Shown piece by piece: positions 44,880 through 55,337 of a DNA stretch of 64,000 nucleotides. A program made the translations under genes and the position numbers. Under the pieces are notes generated by a model, which was not told the DNA's origin, searched no databases, and saw nothing but the letters and a program-made list of their open reading frames with translations. Source of the DNA: Rhizobium bangladeshense (lineage in GTDB: Bacteria; Pseudomonadota; Alphaproteobacteria; Rhizobiales; Rhizobiaceae); assembly GCF_017357245.1 (NCBI RefSeq), contig NZ_CP071612.1, forward strand, positions 2,545,001 through 2,609,000, read 5' to 3'. The stretch's first letter is position 1; the number at the start of each line of letters is the position of its first letter.

Positions 44880-45579
44880 CCTCCCGGCCGCCTCGCCGGC
44901 GCATCTTCGCCAGCCGGATTTGGCGGCTCTGCGGCCGCCCTTCTCCACCCACAAGCCGCGCATCCTCATCCTCTACGGCTCACTCAGGGCCGTGTCCTAC
45001 AGCCGCCTCCTGGCGTATGAGGCATCACGGCTGCTCGAGCACTTGGGCTGTGAGGTGCGGATCTTCGATCCCGAGGGCCTTCCCCTTCCCGACGGAGCTC
45101 CGGTCACCCATCCGAAGGTGCAGGAACTGCGCGAGCTCTCAGCCTGGTCAGAGGGCCAGATCTGGGTCAGCCCTGAGAGACATGGGGCGATGAGTGGAAT
45201 CATGAAGGCGCAAATTGACTGGATACCGCTGTCGGTGGGTTCGGTCCGGCCGACACAAGGCAAGACGCTTGCCGTCATGCAGGTATCCGGCGGGTCGCAG
45301 TCGTTTAATGCAGTGAACCAGATGCGAGTCCTCGGCCGATGGATGCGGATGATCACCATCCCCAACCAGTCATCGGTGGCGAAGGCTTTTCAGGAGTTCG
45401 ACAGCGATGGGCGCATGAAACCCTCATCCTTTTACGACCGCGTCGTGGACGTCTGCGAGGAACTGGTGAAATTCACATGGCTGACACGTGACGCCTCGGC
45501 TTATCTCACCGACCGCTACAGCGAGCGCAGGGAAGAGGCCGACAAGCTCGAGCGGCGCGTGGGCCTCAAGTCCATATGA
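44854..45579 (+). CDS. arsH: ArsH organoarsenical / NADPH-FMN oxidoreductase
   Basis: A 241-residue flavodoxin-fold protein. The FMN-binding loop is [17 protein letters not shown], with [20 protein letters not shown] as the second signature. ArsH oxidises trivalent organoarsenicals and reduces quinones or other acceptors with NADPH. It overlaps the previous gene by 26 bases and the next by 4. Confidence 0.93.
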   Translation: MPKASALSDLPAASPAHLRQPDLAALRPPFSTHKPRILILYGSLRAVSYSRLLAYEASRLLEHLGCEVRIFDPEGLPLPDGAPVTHPKVQELRELSAWSEGQIWVSPERHGAMSGIMKAQIDWIPLSVGSVRPTQGKTLAVMQVSGGSQSFNAVNQMRVLGRWMRMITIPNQSSVAKAFQEFDSDGRMKPSSFYDRVVDVCEELVKFTWLTRDASAYLTDRYSERREEADKLERRVGLKSI

Positions 45580-46811
45580 CGCCCGCCGCTTTCGAACATC
45601 CGCCCGTTGCCGCCATCCTCGCCCTCGGCCTCACACAGATCATCGGCTACGGCACCCTCTATTACAGCTTCAGCATCCTCGCACCGGACATGGCGCGCGG
45701 CCTCGACTGGTCACAGGAATGGATCTTCGGGGCACTTTCTGCGGCATTGCTGATCGGCGGCCTGGTTGCGCCGACCATGGGCAAATGGATCGATCGCTTC
45801 GGCGCGGGCAGAGTCATGACCTCAGGTTCGGCCATCGCAGCAGCCGCGCTTGCCGCCTGCGCCCTCGCTCCCGGCAAAATCGCTTTCGTGATAGCCTTGA
45901 TCGCCATCGAAACAGCTTCGAACCTGGTGCAATACGCCGCAGCCTTCGCCCTGCTCGTTCAGATCCAGCCGCAATTGGCCCAGCGCAGCATCACCTATCT
46001 CACGCTGATCGGCGGTTTCGCCTCGACCATCTTCTGGCCGATTACCACGACGCTGCACGCCCATCTCTCATGGCAGAACGTCTACTTCATCTTTGCCGCG
46101 CTCAATCTCCTGGTCTGTCTTCCCATTCATGCCTGGTTGGCGCACAGCGCCGGCGATACCGGCACGCGCGAGAAGGCCGGCGCAACGAGGCGTGTCGAAC
46201 CGGGCCTTCCCGCCGCGGCACGCACGCCGGCCTTCGTTCTGATGGTGACCGGCTTTGCACTGGAAAGTTTCGTCAATGCTGCCCTTCTTGTTCACATGGT
46301 GCCTGTCATGTCGGCGCTTGGGCTCGGCGCCATGGCCGTCATGGTCGGCACGCTTTTTGGCCCGTCGCAGGTGCTGAGCCGCTTCATTAACATGGTCCTC
46401 GGCGGCGGCCTGCCGCAGCTGACGCTAGCCATCATTTCCGCAATGCTGCTGCCGACGGCCCTTGTCATTCTCCTCGTCACGGCGCCATCGGTTGCCGGTG
46501 CATTGGTCTTCGCCGTAATATTCGGTCTCGGCTCCGGCCTCAGCAGCATCGTGCAGGGAGTGCTGCCGTTGGCGCTCTTCGGAAGCGACGGCTATGGGCA
46601 GCGGCAGGGAAAGGTGATATCGGCTCGCCTCGTGGTTTCCTCGACGGCGCCGTTCGCGCTCGCCTTCCTGATAGGAAATGTCGGCATATCCTGGTCGTTG
46701 ACGATCACTGCGATGCTTGGCACCGTGGCCGTAGCGGCATTCCTCGCCATCCGGCGACTGATGCGGACATCGGCGCCGGCGGAAGTGGCTCTGGCACGCG
46801 GAGAGCCGTAG
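45576..46811 (+). CDS. MFS transporter, ars-operon linked
   Basis: A 411-residue major facilitator protein with 12 predicted helices and a motif A variant [13 protein letters not shown]. It overlaps arsH by 4 bases and is the last gene of the operon. It is not obviously ArsJ (no neighbouring GAPDH-type gene). It may export an organoarsenical or another arsenic species, but this is inference from position. Confidence 0.83.
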   Translation: MTPAAFEHPPVAAILALGLTQIIGYGTLYYSFSILAPDMARGLDWSQEWIFGALSAALLIGGLVAPTMGKWIDRFGAGRVMTSGSAIAAAALAACALAPGKIAFVIALIAIETASNLVQYAAAFALLVQIQPQLAQRSITYLTLIGGFASTIFWPITTTLHAHLSWQNVYFIFAALNLLVCLPIHAWLAHSAGDTGTREKAGATRRVEPGLPAAARTPAFVLMVTGFALESFVNAALLVHMVPVMSALGLGAMAVMVGTLFGPSQVLSRFINMVLGGGLPQLTLAIISAMLLPTALVILLVTAPSVAGALVFAVIFGLGSGLSSIVQGVLPLALFGSDGYGQRQGKVISARLVVSSTAPFALAFLIGNVGISWSLTITAMLGTVAVAAFLAIRRLMRTSAPAEVALARGEP

Positions 46812-46828
46812 CCTGACAAGCCCCTATC

Positions 46829-47095
46829 CTATTTGACCACCGCCGAGCCTTTGACGATATCGATGGTCTCCCCGCCATCGAGCCCGATGCGGTCGCCGTC
46901 CGGAGTCGTCATGAAACAGCCGGAAGAGCAGAGATTTTCGGAAGCGCCGGCATCAACCACGACTTCGACGCGCTGTCCGCCCTCGGTGATGACGAGGACC
47001 ACGGCGGCAGCGTCGGTGTTGGTGACGGATGCCGCATCGACCGCGGGCGCGGCAAGCAGCGGGACAAGCAGAACGGCAGCAAATCTTGCCATCAT
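46829..47095 (-). CDS. Small secreted hypothetical protein
   Basis: An 88-residue protein with a signal peptide (MMARFAAVLLVPLLAAPAVD, cleavage near AASV) and a small beta-rich mature part, including a CSSGC pair and TPDGDRIGLDGGETIDI. No family name known to me. It converges on the ars operon. Confidence 0.7.
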   Translation of the reverse strand: MMARFAAVLLVPLLAAPAVDAASVTNTDAAAVVLVITEGGQRVEVVVDAGASENLCSSGCFMTTPDGDRIGLDGGETIDIVKGSAVVK

Positions 47096-47207
47096 GTGCG
47101 GCGGCGCGGGTGCGCCCTCCCCTCAAACGATCGGTGCTGCCCTCGGCAGCAATCCCGATGTAAGGGATCATGCACATAGACCTGTGAATGATGGCTGAAC
47201 GAGCCGT

Positions 47208-49733
47208 TCAGCTCTCCGCCGTCCGCCCGCGAAGTTGCCGCACCGGCCGATCCTCTTCCTCCATCGGCCTATCCCTAGGAGCCTCCTGGCCCTCCTTCCG
47301 CTCCTTGCGTGCATTGGGAAGGCTGGGCGCGGCGTCACGATGGATGGTAAGGTCGCTCTGCGGCAGCGGGATCTCGATACCTTCAGCTTTGAAGCGCTTG
47401 AGGATTTCGATCCTCAAATTGTTTCGAACCGCCATGCCGTCGCCCATGTCGGCGAGAAAGAAGCGCAGCTCGAAATCCAACGAATACGGGCCAAAACGGA
47501 GGAATTCGACGTGAGGCTCCGGATTGCGCATGATGAGCGGCACCTTGGCCGTCAACTCCAGCAGTATATCCATCACCTGCTGCGGATCGGCGTTGTAGCT
47601 GACCGAAACCGGGATTTCCGAGCGACCGATCTTGTTGCGATGCGTCCAGTTGCCGACGAGGCCGTTGATCAGTTCCGAATTCGGCACGATGATCGCCTGT
47701 TTACGAAAAGTCTCGATCTCGGTGGCGCGAACCGAGATCCGCTTGACAATGCCTTCGGCAGTGCCTGACACGACATGATCGCCGACCTTGAAAGGCCGCT
47801 CGACCAGGAGGATCAGGCCCGAGACGAAGTTGGAGACGATGTTCTGCAGGCCGAAACCGATACCGACCGACAGTGCCGAGGCGACCAGCGCGAAGCTCGA
47901 CAAATCGATGCCAGCGGCGGAGACGCCAATGATCGCGGCAATGCCGACGCCGAGATAGCCGATGCCTGTTTTTACCGAATTGCGCACGCCGAGATCGACA
48001 TGGCTTCGTGCCATCACGTTGCCATCGAGCCAGCGCTGCAGCCAGCGCGTCAAGAGGTAGACGCCAGCAAACAGCAAGATGCCGGTGCAGATGCCGAGCA
48101 GCGAGATGCTGATGCCGCCGAGCTTGACCTCGGTAAACAGTCGGAAGGCGATAAGCTGCAGATCCTGCACATGAAAGCCCCAGAGCAGCAGGATCAGCGG
48201 AATACCGACGAGCAGCGCCACCGCATAGATGGCCAGGCCGACGAGCAGGCCGACCTGATCGATCGCCACCGGACCGAGGTTGAAGCGCCTCGTCAGGAAG
48301 CGAGCGAAGAAAGTGTCGCCAAAGCTTTCCTGCCGCGAGATCGCTTTGCCGGAGAGCAGGCCGACATACATGGTGGCGACAACAGCCCCGGTGATGATGA
48401 GCTGCGTGGCGACGAAACGGGCAAGCCCGACGTAGCCGGCAAGCGCCGTGACGATCAAAGCGGCGCCGACGACACGTAGGATGATCGCCATGCCGCGTGG
48501 CCAATGTCTGCCCGGCGCGTCGGGATCACCGCTTCTCGCCAGCATCGGCTTGCTGAAGGAGACGGCAATCAGAATGATGCCGATGATCAGCGCAGCAATC
48601 AGGCTCCGGACTACGGTCAGTACCAGCGGCGAGCCCATCGCCTCGCTGACGGTGCCGAAGAGATAGTCGAGACCGTTGACGACAGCCATTGCCGATAGGC
48701 AGTAGCCGATCGAGCGGGCGCCGAGATTGGAAAGCTTGACGAGCCGCCAGCGCGGTTCCTGCGGCGCGAAGATGGCGTTGACGAAGCGGCCGACGAAATA
48801 GACGAGGCCGATCGTTCCGAACAGCGCGCCGATGACAGGCGCAATGTCCGGCCGCAAAACATTGAAACTATTGAGGAAGAAGAAGGAGGTGACGAGCAGC
48901 ACCGCAAGCGCCAGCGTGCGGATCAAGGTCGACCAGAAGGCGATCGACAGCCGACCGATATAGGATGGATTCTCGACTGTCTCGTCGCGGCGCAGATAGG
49001 AGCCGAACAGCCGGTAGCTGCCGGAAAGCAGGATAAGCGCGGAGGCGAGCGAAAGGAAAATCGCCGCAAATAGAGGGAAGCGCTTGAACTTCCAGACGAA
49101 GGAGGCCCAGCTCGCTAGAGCCTGCGAAAATTCGCTGATCTCGTGCACGAAGGCGCTTGCGGCATCGTCGAGTACCGAGACAGAAATTTCCGTGCGCCTG
49201 AAAAGCGTATCGGCGAACAGCTGCCGCCGCATCGCGATGATCTCGTTCATGAGCTTAGTCACCGCGATCGACAGGTTTTCGGCGTCTTCGGTCACCGCGT
49301 TGATCTGCGCGCGCTCGGCGGCAAGCGCGTTGCGCTCGTCCGTGACAATCTGCGCCTCGGGCGGTTGTCCCTCCTTCGGCGGCTCGCCGATTTCGGTCAG
49401 CCGGTTCCTGATCTGGTCGAAACGCGGCCTCAGGTTGACCGAGATGGTGATGACGGCGCGGCTGAGCTCGTCGGCCTTGGCCGCAAGCCCGACCAGCGCA
49501 TCGTCATTATCGGCATTCTGCTTGACGCTTTCCTGAAGCGAGGCAAGCTGGGTCTTCGCCTTCTCAATCTCCTTCGCCGCCTGCGCCGATGGCGTATCGG
49601 CAAGCGGCGCCTCTGCCGTTGCCGCCTGCGGCTGCGGTTCCTGCGCGAGGGCTGCTGCGCTCTCGAAATGCGCGCCGGCGAGCGTCAGCGTCACGAAAAG
49701 AACGGTGCAAAGGAGGATTGATCTCAGCCGCAA
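47208..49733 (-). CDS. Large MscS-family channel with periplasmic domain (DUF3772-type)
   Basis: An 841-residue channel. It opens with a signal peptide (MRLRSILLCTVLFVTLTLAG), a coiled-coil-rich periplasmic domain of the DUF3772 kind up to about residue 190, about ten membrane helices, and a C-terminal MscS module: SVGIGFGLQNIVSNFVSGLI followed by RPFKVGDHVV and VPNSELINGLVGNWTHRN. MscK-like channels of this size gate on membrane tension, sometimes with an ion signal. Stands alone; the second MscS gene of the window. Confidence 0.92.
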   Translation of the reverse strand: MRLRSILLCTVLFVTLTLAGAHFESAAALAQEPQPQAATAEAPLADTPSAQAAKEIEKAKTQLASLQESVKQNADNDDALVGLAAKADELSRAVITISVNLRPRFDQIRNRLTEIGEPPKEGQPPEAQIVTDERNALAAERAQINAVTEDAENLSIAVTKLMNEIIAMRRQLFADTLFRRTEISVSVLDDAASAFVHEISEFSQALASWASFVWKFKRFPLFAAIFLSLASALILLSGSYRLFGSYLRRDETVENPSYIGRLSIAFWSTLIRTLALAVLLVTSFFFLNSFNVLRPDIAPVIGALFGTIGLVYFVGRFVNAIFAPQEPRWRLVKLSNLGARSIGYCLSAMAVVNGLDYLFGTVSEAMGSPLVLTVVRSLIAALIIGIILIAVSFSKPMLARSGDPDAPGRHWPRGMAIILRVVGAALIVTALAGYVGLARFVATQLIITGAVVATMYVGLLSGKAISRQESFGDTFFARFLTRRFNLGPVAIDQVGLLVGLAIYAVALLVGIPLILLLWGFHVQDLQLIAFRLFTEVKLGGISISLLGICTGILLFAGVYLLTRWLQRWLDGNVMARSHVDLGVRNSVKTGIGYLGVGIAAIIGVSAAGIDLSSFALVASALSVGIGFGLQNIVSNFVSGLILLVERPFKVGDHVVSGTAEGIVKRISVRATEIETFRKQAIIVPNSELINGLVGNWTHRNKIGRSEIPVSVSYNADPQQVMDILLELTAKVPLIMRNPEPHVEFLRFGPYSLDFELRFFLADMGDGMAVRNNLRIEILKRFKAEGIEIPLPQSDLTIHRDAAPSLPNARKERKEGQEAPRDRPMEEEDRPVRQLRGRTAES

Positions 49734-49891
49734 AAAGGCCTCCGGAAAAGGTTGTCGTCGAAATTGAATGCTCGCTTTTCATCGCAAAGAAAGGCGACAC
49801 AAAGGCGGAAGATGCCTAAGGCGCCTTGCGCCGCGCTTGTTCCGGCGCTGAGGTCACGTCCCCGAAACCGCTGCGCCCTCGAGCGACGCAC

Positions 49892-50443
49892 TCAGAAGCC
49901 GGCGCCGGGCTTTGAGAGATAATCGAGCTCAGCGGCCGTCGATTCCCGCCCGAGCATGGCGTTGCGGTGAGGAAAACGCCCATAGGCGGCGATCACGTCG
50001 CGGTGGCGGACCGCATAGTCCAGATATTCCTCGTCGCCGAGCGCAGTGAACAGGGCCACCGAACGCTCCTGCTCGTCGAGGTTCTCGGCATGTTCGAACG
50101 GCAGATAGAAGAAAGTCCGGCACGCAAGTTCCACCGCCTGGTCGGCGCCTGCGGCTAGCGCGAGCTTGGCTTCTCGAAGCGCCAGCCCGTCGGTAGCAAC
50201 GGCTAGTCCGGTGCCGCGATAGATGTTGCGGGGGAACTGATCGAGCACGATGACAGCCGCCAGCCGGCTCACCGGGTCGGCCCGCCATTCGTCACCGACG
50301 CCTGCGGCAAGCGCCAGATGCGTGTCGCGGAAAACATCGCGGATCTCGACATCGAGTTCCGGGGTTGCGCGAAACCACAGGTCCCGACCGCATCGGACGA
50401 ACCAGAAATCATAGACTTCCCGAGGTGTGCGGATGGCCGTCAT
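49892..50443 (-). CDS. DUF924 family protein
   Basis: A 183-residue soluble protein of the DUF924 family: CGRDLWFRATPELDVEIRDV, VLDQFPRNIYRGT and the C-terminal FPHRNAMLGRESTAAELDYL. The ATG at 50443 has GGGAGG upstream; the longer frame is rejected. The fold is TPR-like helical. No known activity. Confidence 0.85.
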   Translation of the reverse strand: MTAIRTPREVYDFWFVRCGRDLWFRATPELDVEIRDVFRDTHLALAAGVGDEWRADPVSRLAAVIVLDQFPRNIYRGTGLAVATDGLALREAKLALAAGADQAVELACRTFFYLPFEHAENLDEQERSVALFTALGDEEYLDYAVRHRDVIAAYGRFPHRNAMLGRESTAAELDYLSKPGAGF

Positions 50444-50621
50444 TTTTTTGCCTCCCGTAGCGTTAGGATTGATGATGCGATTTCTGCAAGATGTTGTCGA
50501 ATAAGAGACAGCTGGCACCGATAGCGGTTCATCCGGCTGCCGCCACCTTCTTTCCTGGCGGGAGGTCATGGTAAGGCGGATAAGGACTGTGAGGCACGAC
50601 CTTCATCGTTACTCTTCCCGC

Positions 50622-51686
50622 CTACTTCCCCTCATGCAACGAAAATACCAGCGTCGCCCTCGTTCCGTCATGCTCGGGATCATAAGCGAAATCCGATTGC
50701 AAACTCGCGGCCATGGCCGTCAGGATGCGCGTGCCGAGGCCGGTTCCGCGGGCCGGGCCTGACGGATCGAAGCCGGAACCATCATCCTCGACGATGACAC
50801 GCACCGCCTCTTCCGTTTGGTCGACCAGGACGCGGATCTCGCCCGAGACGCTGTCCGGATAGGCATATTTGAAAGCATTGGTGACGAGCTCACTGACGAT
50901 CAACCCAAGCGTGATCACCTTATCAGTCGCCAGATTGACCGGTTTTGCAGTCAGCATGATACGGTGCGGCCGCTTGTCATCGCGCATCGAAGCTTCAAGC
51001 TCGGTCAGGAGACTGTTCAGATATTCATCGACCTGCACGGAGCCGACCTGCCGCTTGGTATACAGGCGGCGATGCACGCTGGCGATGGCGTTAATGCGCA
51101 TCTGAGTTTCGTGCAGGGCGTCGATCGCCACCTGATCCTTGGTCATGGAGGATTGCATGCGGATCAGCGCGCCGACGAGGCCCAGGCTGTTGGCAATGCG
51201 GTGATTGACTTCGGCAAGCAGCATCTCCGCAAGATCGCGCTGCTGGCGGATTACCTCCTGCGCATGCGCCGTCTCCCGACGAAACCGCGCCCGCTCCAAT
51301 GCCTGTTCGAGCGTGGCGGCGAGCAGATCGAAATAGTCGGCCGAAACTCCCTTCAGCATGTAATCATCGGCACCCGCCTTCAGCGCCGCGACGGCGATGC
51401 TGGTGTCGTCCGACCCGGTTGCGTAGATGACTGGAGGATGATCCCCCAGTGCCGTGATGGAGGTCAGGATATCGAGCCCGGTCTCGCCGCCCAGCAGATG
51501 ATCGAGCACTACGGCGTCGATACCGCCTTTGCCAAGCCGCGCAAGGCCGGCAGCACCACTCTGCGCCCACTCGACGGAAAAGCCGCGCCGCGCGAGGTTC
51601 TTCTGCATCAGGAGGGCGAGCCCCTCGTCGTCGTCGATACAGAGGATGTGGATCAGGGCATCCGCATCGCCGCTAGAACTGCTCAT
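50622..51686 (-). CDS. Receiver-HWE/HisKA_2 histidine kinase hybrid
   Basis: A 354-residue protein from the ATG at 51686 (GGGAG upstream). Residues about 12-125 form a receiver domain (acceptor Asp in AVVLDHLLGGETG). The remainder is a histidine kinase with the HisKA_2/HWE-type motif AEVNHRIANSLGLVG and an ATP-binding part (SELVTNAFKYAYPD; GTGLGTRILTAM). No membrane segment, so it is a cytoplasmic response-regulator-coupled kinase. Partner unknown. Confidence 0.9.
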   Translation of the reverse strand: MSSSSGDADALIHILCIDDDEGLALLMQKNLARRGFSVEWAQSGAAGLARLGKGGIDAVVLDHLLGGETGLDILTSITALGDHPPVIYATGSDDTSIAVAALKAGADDYMLKGVSADYFDLLAATLEQALERARFRRETAHAQEVIRQQRDLAEMLLAEVNHRIANSLGLVGALIRMQSSMTKDQVAIDALHETQMRINAIASVHRRLYTKRQVGSVQVDEYLNSLLTELEASMRDDKRPHRIMLTAKPVNLATDKVITLGLIVSELVTNAFKYAYPDSVSGEIRVLVDQTEEAVRVIVEDDGSGFDPSGPARGTGLGTRILTAMAASLQSDFAYDPEHDGTRATLVFSLHEGK

Positions 51687-51905
51687 TCCGTCTCCCAGCG
51701 TTTTCTCTAAGCAACGACTGCTCGCAAGCGTCCGAGTCGTCGGCATGCAATGTCGTATTGCATTGACCGCCTGAGGTAAACAGCGCTCAGCCCTCGCTCT
51801 TGTCGCAGGCGGCGGAATGCAGGAGTCGAAAACGGCATTGCGGGGAGTCGGAAATGCGAAAATGAGCGCTATCAACCGCGAGCCGCCCGCTTAGCTCCCG
51901 CGGCG

Positions 51906-53351
51906 TTAAGTTTTCTGGAATTTCCGATGGCCGGAAACTTCGGCGCCCGCCTCTTTCGGCAATTGCAGGAAGCGCAGCGACGAAACGATGCCGATCGCAC
52001 CGATCACGACGAAGGCCCAGCGGAAATCGGCCAGCGCGGGATTGCCGGCACCTCTCAGAGCAGAGGAAATATTGAGCACGGCGGCGGCCACTGCGACGCC
52101 GAGCAGCATAGACACCTGCTGCAGCATACTCGACAGCGTCGAGGCCGAGCTTCGCTGCGCCGGGCCGATATCGGCAAAGGCGAGCGTGTTCAGCGCCGTG
52201 AACTCCATCGACCGCGACAGGCCGGCGAGAAAAAGCAGCGCATGGATGAAAAACGGCGGCGTGTCACGCGTCAGGAAGCCGCAGGCGACGATCGAAAGCG
52301 CCGCAATCAACCCATTGAGTCCCAGAACGGTGCGGAAGCCGAAGAAGCGCAGCAGCGGCGTCGTCACTGCCTTCATGCTGAAGTTGCCGAGAAAATAGAC
52401 GAGCAGATAGGCGCCGGCGGAAATCGAGCTCAGCCCGAAGCCGAGCTGGAACAACAGAGGCAGCAGGAACGGCGTCGCGTTGATCGCCGTCCGGCAGGCC
52501 GTGCCCGCCGAGAGCGTCGACATTGAAAAGGTCTGGACTCGAAAGGCCGAGAGATCAAGCAGCGGATTGTCGACGGCAAGGAAATGCCGTGTCGCCATGG
52601 CGGATAGTACGATGCCGGCCGCCAGCATCGAGATGACGAGCCACAGCCCGCCTTCCCATGTGACCGAAAGCTCAAGCGCGGCGAGCAGGAAAGTCAGGCC
52701 CGTCGCGCTCAGGATGAAGCCTGGCATATCGAGCCGGCCGGGATCTGCCTCGCGCTGTTCCGGCACAAAGCGCAGCACGAGCCCCATGCCGACAATACCG
52801 ATCGGGATGTTGATCAGGAAATTCCAATGCCAGCTGGCATAGGTGGTGATAAAGCCGCCGAGCACTGGGCCGACCACGGGCGCCGTCAGCGCGGGCCAGG
52901 TGATCAGCGCGATGGCCTGGACGAGTTCGGACTTGCGGGCGTTCTTCAGCACGATGATACGCCCCACCGGCGTCATCAGCGCACTGCCCGCCCCCTGCAG
53001 CGCACGCCACAACACGAATTCCATAAGGCTGCCGGAGAGCCCGCAGAATAGCGAGGCGCCAGTGAAGACGCCGATCGACATCAGAAAGACGCGACGGGCG
53101 CCGAAGCGGTCACCGAGCCAGCCTGACAGCGGAATGAAGGCCGCCATCGTCAGCATATAGACGGTGATGCCGATGCTCATCGACACCGGCTGCACGCCGA
53201 AGCTTGCCGCCATCTGCGGCAACGAGGTGGCGACGATAGTGCCGTCGAGGATCTGCATGAAGAAGGAAACCGCGACGACCAAAGCCACGATCTTCGCCTG
53301 ACGGCCGCCTGCGGCCTCTTGCTCGTTCTTGCTCATCTCTGCTGTGGTCAT
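51906..53351 (-). CDS. DHA2-family MFS drug:proton antiporter
   Basis: A 481-residue transporter with 14 predicted helices. Motif A (LSGWLGDRFGARRVFLMS) and the antiporter segment GPVLGGFITTYASWHWNFLI are intact. EmrB/QacA relatives export lipophilic drugs. No EmrA-type adaptor is adjacent. Divergent from the ABC operon at 53899. Confidence 0.9.
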   Translation of the reverse strand: MTTAEMSKNEQEAAGGRQAKIVALVVAVSFFMQILDGTIVATSLPQMAASFGVQPVSMSIGITVYMLTMAAFIPLSGWLGDRFGARRVFLMSIGVFTGASLFCGLSGSLMEFVLWRALQGAGSALMTPVGRIIVLKNARKSELVQAIALITWPALTAPVVGPVLGGFITTYASWHWNFLINIPIGIVGMGLVLRFVPEQREADPGRLDMPGFILSATGLTFLLAALELSVTWEGGLWLVISMLAAGIVLSAMATRHFLAVDNPLLDLSAFRVQTFSMSTLSAGTACRTAINATPFLLPLLFQLGFGLSSISAGAYLLVYFLGNFSMKAVTTPLLRFFGFRTVLGLNGLIAALSIVACGFLTRDTPPFFIHALLFLAGLSRSMEFTALNTLAFADIGPAQRSSASTLSSMLQQVSMLLGVAVAAAVLNISSALRGAGNPALADFRWAFVVIGAIGIVSSLRFLQLPKEAGAEVSGHRKFQKT

Positions 53352-53898
53352 CGATCTGCCAATGGAAATCCGGTGTCGCGACAGGGAACGGGAGGAAGCC
53401 GATCAGTGATCTGCCGCGCGAGGGACGCGCGGACATAAAACCGCGCCCTGGCTGAATACGCCCGTTGCATCGGGGCGGAAAGGCTAAATCTCGCACTATG
53501 CTGGAATATTCCAATACGCCCGACAGGGGCAGACGCAAAGAAAAAGGCCCCGCCGGAGCGAGGCCGAGTTTGCACCGCTCCGGGGAAAATACGGGAGCGG
53601 CGAACGGTCCATATCGCGCCATCCATATTGCAGCGAGGCCTGATATCGCTGCATCGGTACGGTCAGGAAAAAATTTTCTGAAACGTGCGGAAATTCCCCT
53701 AAACAGCCGGCCCTCTCGCTCCGACTTTGCGCTGCAACCTGTGCAATGCAGCAACGATTGCCGCTTGCATTGTTTATAAAACCGTCTATCACTAAACATA
53801 TTGCTAAACATGATGATTGAGGAGTTCATGTGAGCATTTTCTGAAACGGGTGAACATGCGACGCCGGTGGGGAGCCGGCTTGGTTCTGGGAGGAACTC
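53352..53898. other. Divergent intergenic region upstream of ABC/Dha operon
   Basis: No credible ORF in 547 bases. It contains an inverted repeat CCGGAGCG/CGCTCCGG (53553-53560 with 53576-53583) and, in an AT-rich stretch, a tandem pair of CTAAACAT at 53792 and 53804, probably the operator region of the operon. Confidence 0.55.
53792..53811. promoter_or_regulatory. Tandem CTAAACAT repeats, putative operator
   Basis: Two exact CTAAACAT copies 12 bases apart, about 100 bases before the binding-protein start. A direct repeat with roughly one-turn spacing suggests cooperative binding by a sugar-operon regulator, which is not encoded in the window. Confidence 0.5.
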
Positions 53899-55224
53899 AT
53901 GCAGAAAACATCGAAAGCCCTTTTGGGGCTAGCCGCGGCATTCGTCATGTCGTCGGCATTGCCCAATCTCGCCAAAGCCGATGAACTGACGCTCTGCTGG
54001 GCCGCATGGGACCCTGCCAATGCGCTCGTCGAGCTGTCGAAGGACTTCACGGCCAAGACTGGCACGCAGATGAAGTTCGAATTCGTTCCCTGGACGAGTT
54101 ATGCCGACCGCTTCCTCAACGAGCTGAATTCCCACGGCAAGCTCTGCGACCTCATCATCGGCGACAGCCAGTGGATCGGCGGCGCGGCCGAGAACGGCCA
54201 TTACGTCAAGCTGAACGACTTCTTCGACAAGGAAGGCATCAAGATGGATGACTTCGTGCCGGCAACGGTCGTCGGCTACTCGGAGTGGCCGAAGAATACC
54301 CCGAACTACTGGGCGCTGCCCGCCATGGGCGATGTCGTCGGCTGGACCTATCGCAAGGATTGGTTCGAAAAGCCCGAACTGCAGAAGGAATTCAAGGCGA
54401 AATACGGCCACGACCTCGCAGCCCCGAAGACCTATGACGAACTGAAGCAGATCGCCGAGTTCTTCCAGAAGCGTGAGATCGACGGCAAGACTGTCTACGG
54501 CGCCTCGATCTATACCGAGCGCGGCTCCGAAGGCATCACCATGGGCGTCACCAACGTTCTCTACGACTGGGGCTTCCAGTACGACAATCCGAAGAAGCCC
54601 TACGAGATGGAAGGCTTCGTCAATTCGGACGACGCGGTCAAGGGCCTCGAATTCTACAAGTCGCTCTATGACTGCTGCACGCCGCCCGGCAGTTCCAACG
54701 TCTACATGGTCGAATCCGCCGACGCCTTCAAATCCGGCCAGGTTGCCATGCAGATGAACTTCGCCTTCACCTGGCCCGGCCTCCACAAGGATGAGAAGGT
54801 CGGCGGCGACAGGATCGGCTTCTTCCCCAATCCGGCGGAGAAGGCGCATTTCGCCCAGCTCGGCGGACAAGGCATCTCAGTGGTCTCCTATTCCGACAAG
54901 CGCGACGCCGCCCTGCAGTACATCAAGTGGTTCGCACAGCCCGACGTACAGGCCAAGTGGTGGGAACTCGGCGGCTTCTCCTGCCTGAATTCGGTCGTCA
55001 ACGCGCCTGATTTCGCCAAGAGCCAGCCCTATGCCCAGGCCTTCCTGGACTCGATGGCAATCGTCAAGGACTTCTGGGCCGAGCCAAGCTACGCCTCGCT
55101 GCTGCAGGCCATGCAGAAGCGCGTCCATAACTACGTCGTGGCCGGCAATGGCACTGCCAAGGAAGCGCTCGACGGCCTGGTGAAGGACTGGAGCGACGTC
55201 TTCAAGGACGACGGCAAAATCTAG
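53899..55224 (+). CDS. ABC transporter substrate-binding protein (sugar/polyol class)
   Basis: A 441-residue periplasmic binding protein of the extracellular solute-binding family 1. GGGAGGAA precedes the ATG. Signal peptide MQKTSKALLGLAAAFVMSSA, cleavage near KA-DE. The mature protein contains WAAWDPANALVELSKDF and a hinge/aromatic-rich pocket (PNYWALPAMGDVVGWTYRKD). Position at the head of an operon with Dha kinase and PTS genes suggests a small polyol or ketose, such as dihydroxyacetone, glycerol or a tetritol, as ligand. That is inference. Confidence 0.9.
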   Translation: MQKTSKALLGLAAAFVMSSALPNLAKADELTLCWAAWDPANALVELSKDFTAKTGTQMKFEFVPWTSYADRFLNELNSHGKLCDLIIGDSQWIGGAAENGHYVKLNDFFDKEGIKMDDFVPATVVGYSEWPKNTPNYWALPAMGDVVGWTYRKDWFEKPELQKEFKAKYGHDLAAPKTYDELKQIAEFFQKREIDGKTVYGASIYTERGSEGITMGVTNVLYDWGFQYDNPKKPYEMEGFVNSDDAVKGLEFYKSLYDCCTPPGSSNVYMVESADAFKSGQVAMQMNFAFTWPGLHKDEKVGGDRIGFFPNPAEKAHFAQLGGQGISVVSYSDKRDAALQYIKWFAQPDVQAKWWELGGFSCLNSVVNAPDFAKSQPYAQAFLDSMAIVKDFWAEPSYASLLQAMQKRVHNYVVAGNGTAKEALDGLVKDWSDVFKDDGKI

Positions 55225-55270
55225 TGCCCGAAGGGACTGGCATCCCTCTGCGCGCCATCCTAACCAGGAT

Positions 55271-55303
55271 GGCGGCCCGGATCGGCAGACGAACCGGGCC
55301 GCC
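55271..55303 (+). repeat. Hairpin in the gap between binding protein and permease
   Basis: GGCGGCCCGG, 13 bases, CCGGGCCGCC: a perfect 10-bp inverted repeat just after the binding-protein stop. Hairpins here commonly stabilise the upstream message so that more binding protein than permease is made. Confidence 0.7.
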
Positions 55304-55337
55304 GGATCTTTCATATTCCAAAAGATCGGGTGAAAAC

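Noticed and set aside
55224..55337. N-terminal extension of permease 1
   Set aside because: The extension would translate the intergenic hairpin and has no hydrophobic or conserved features.
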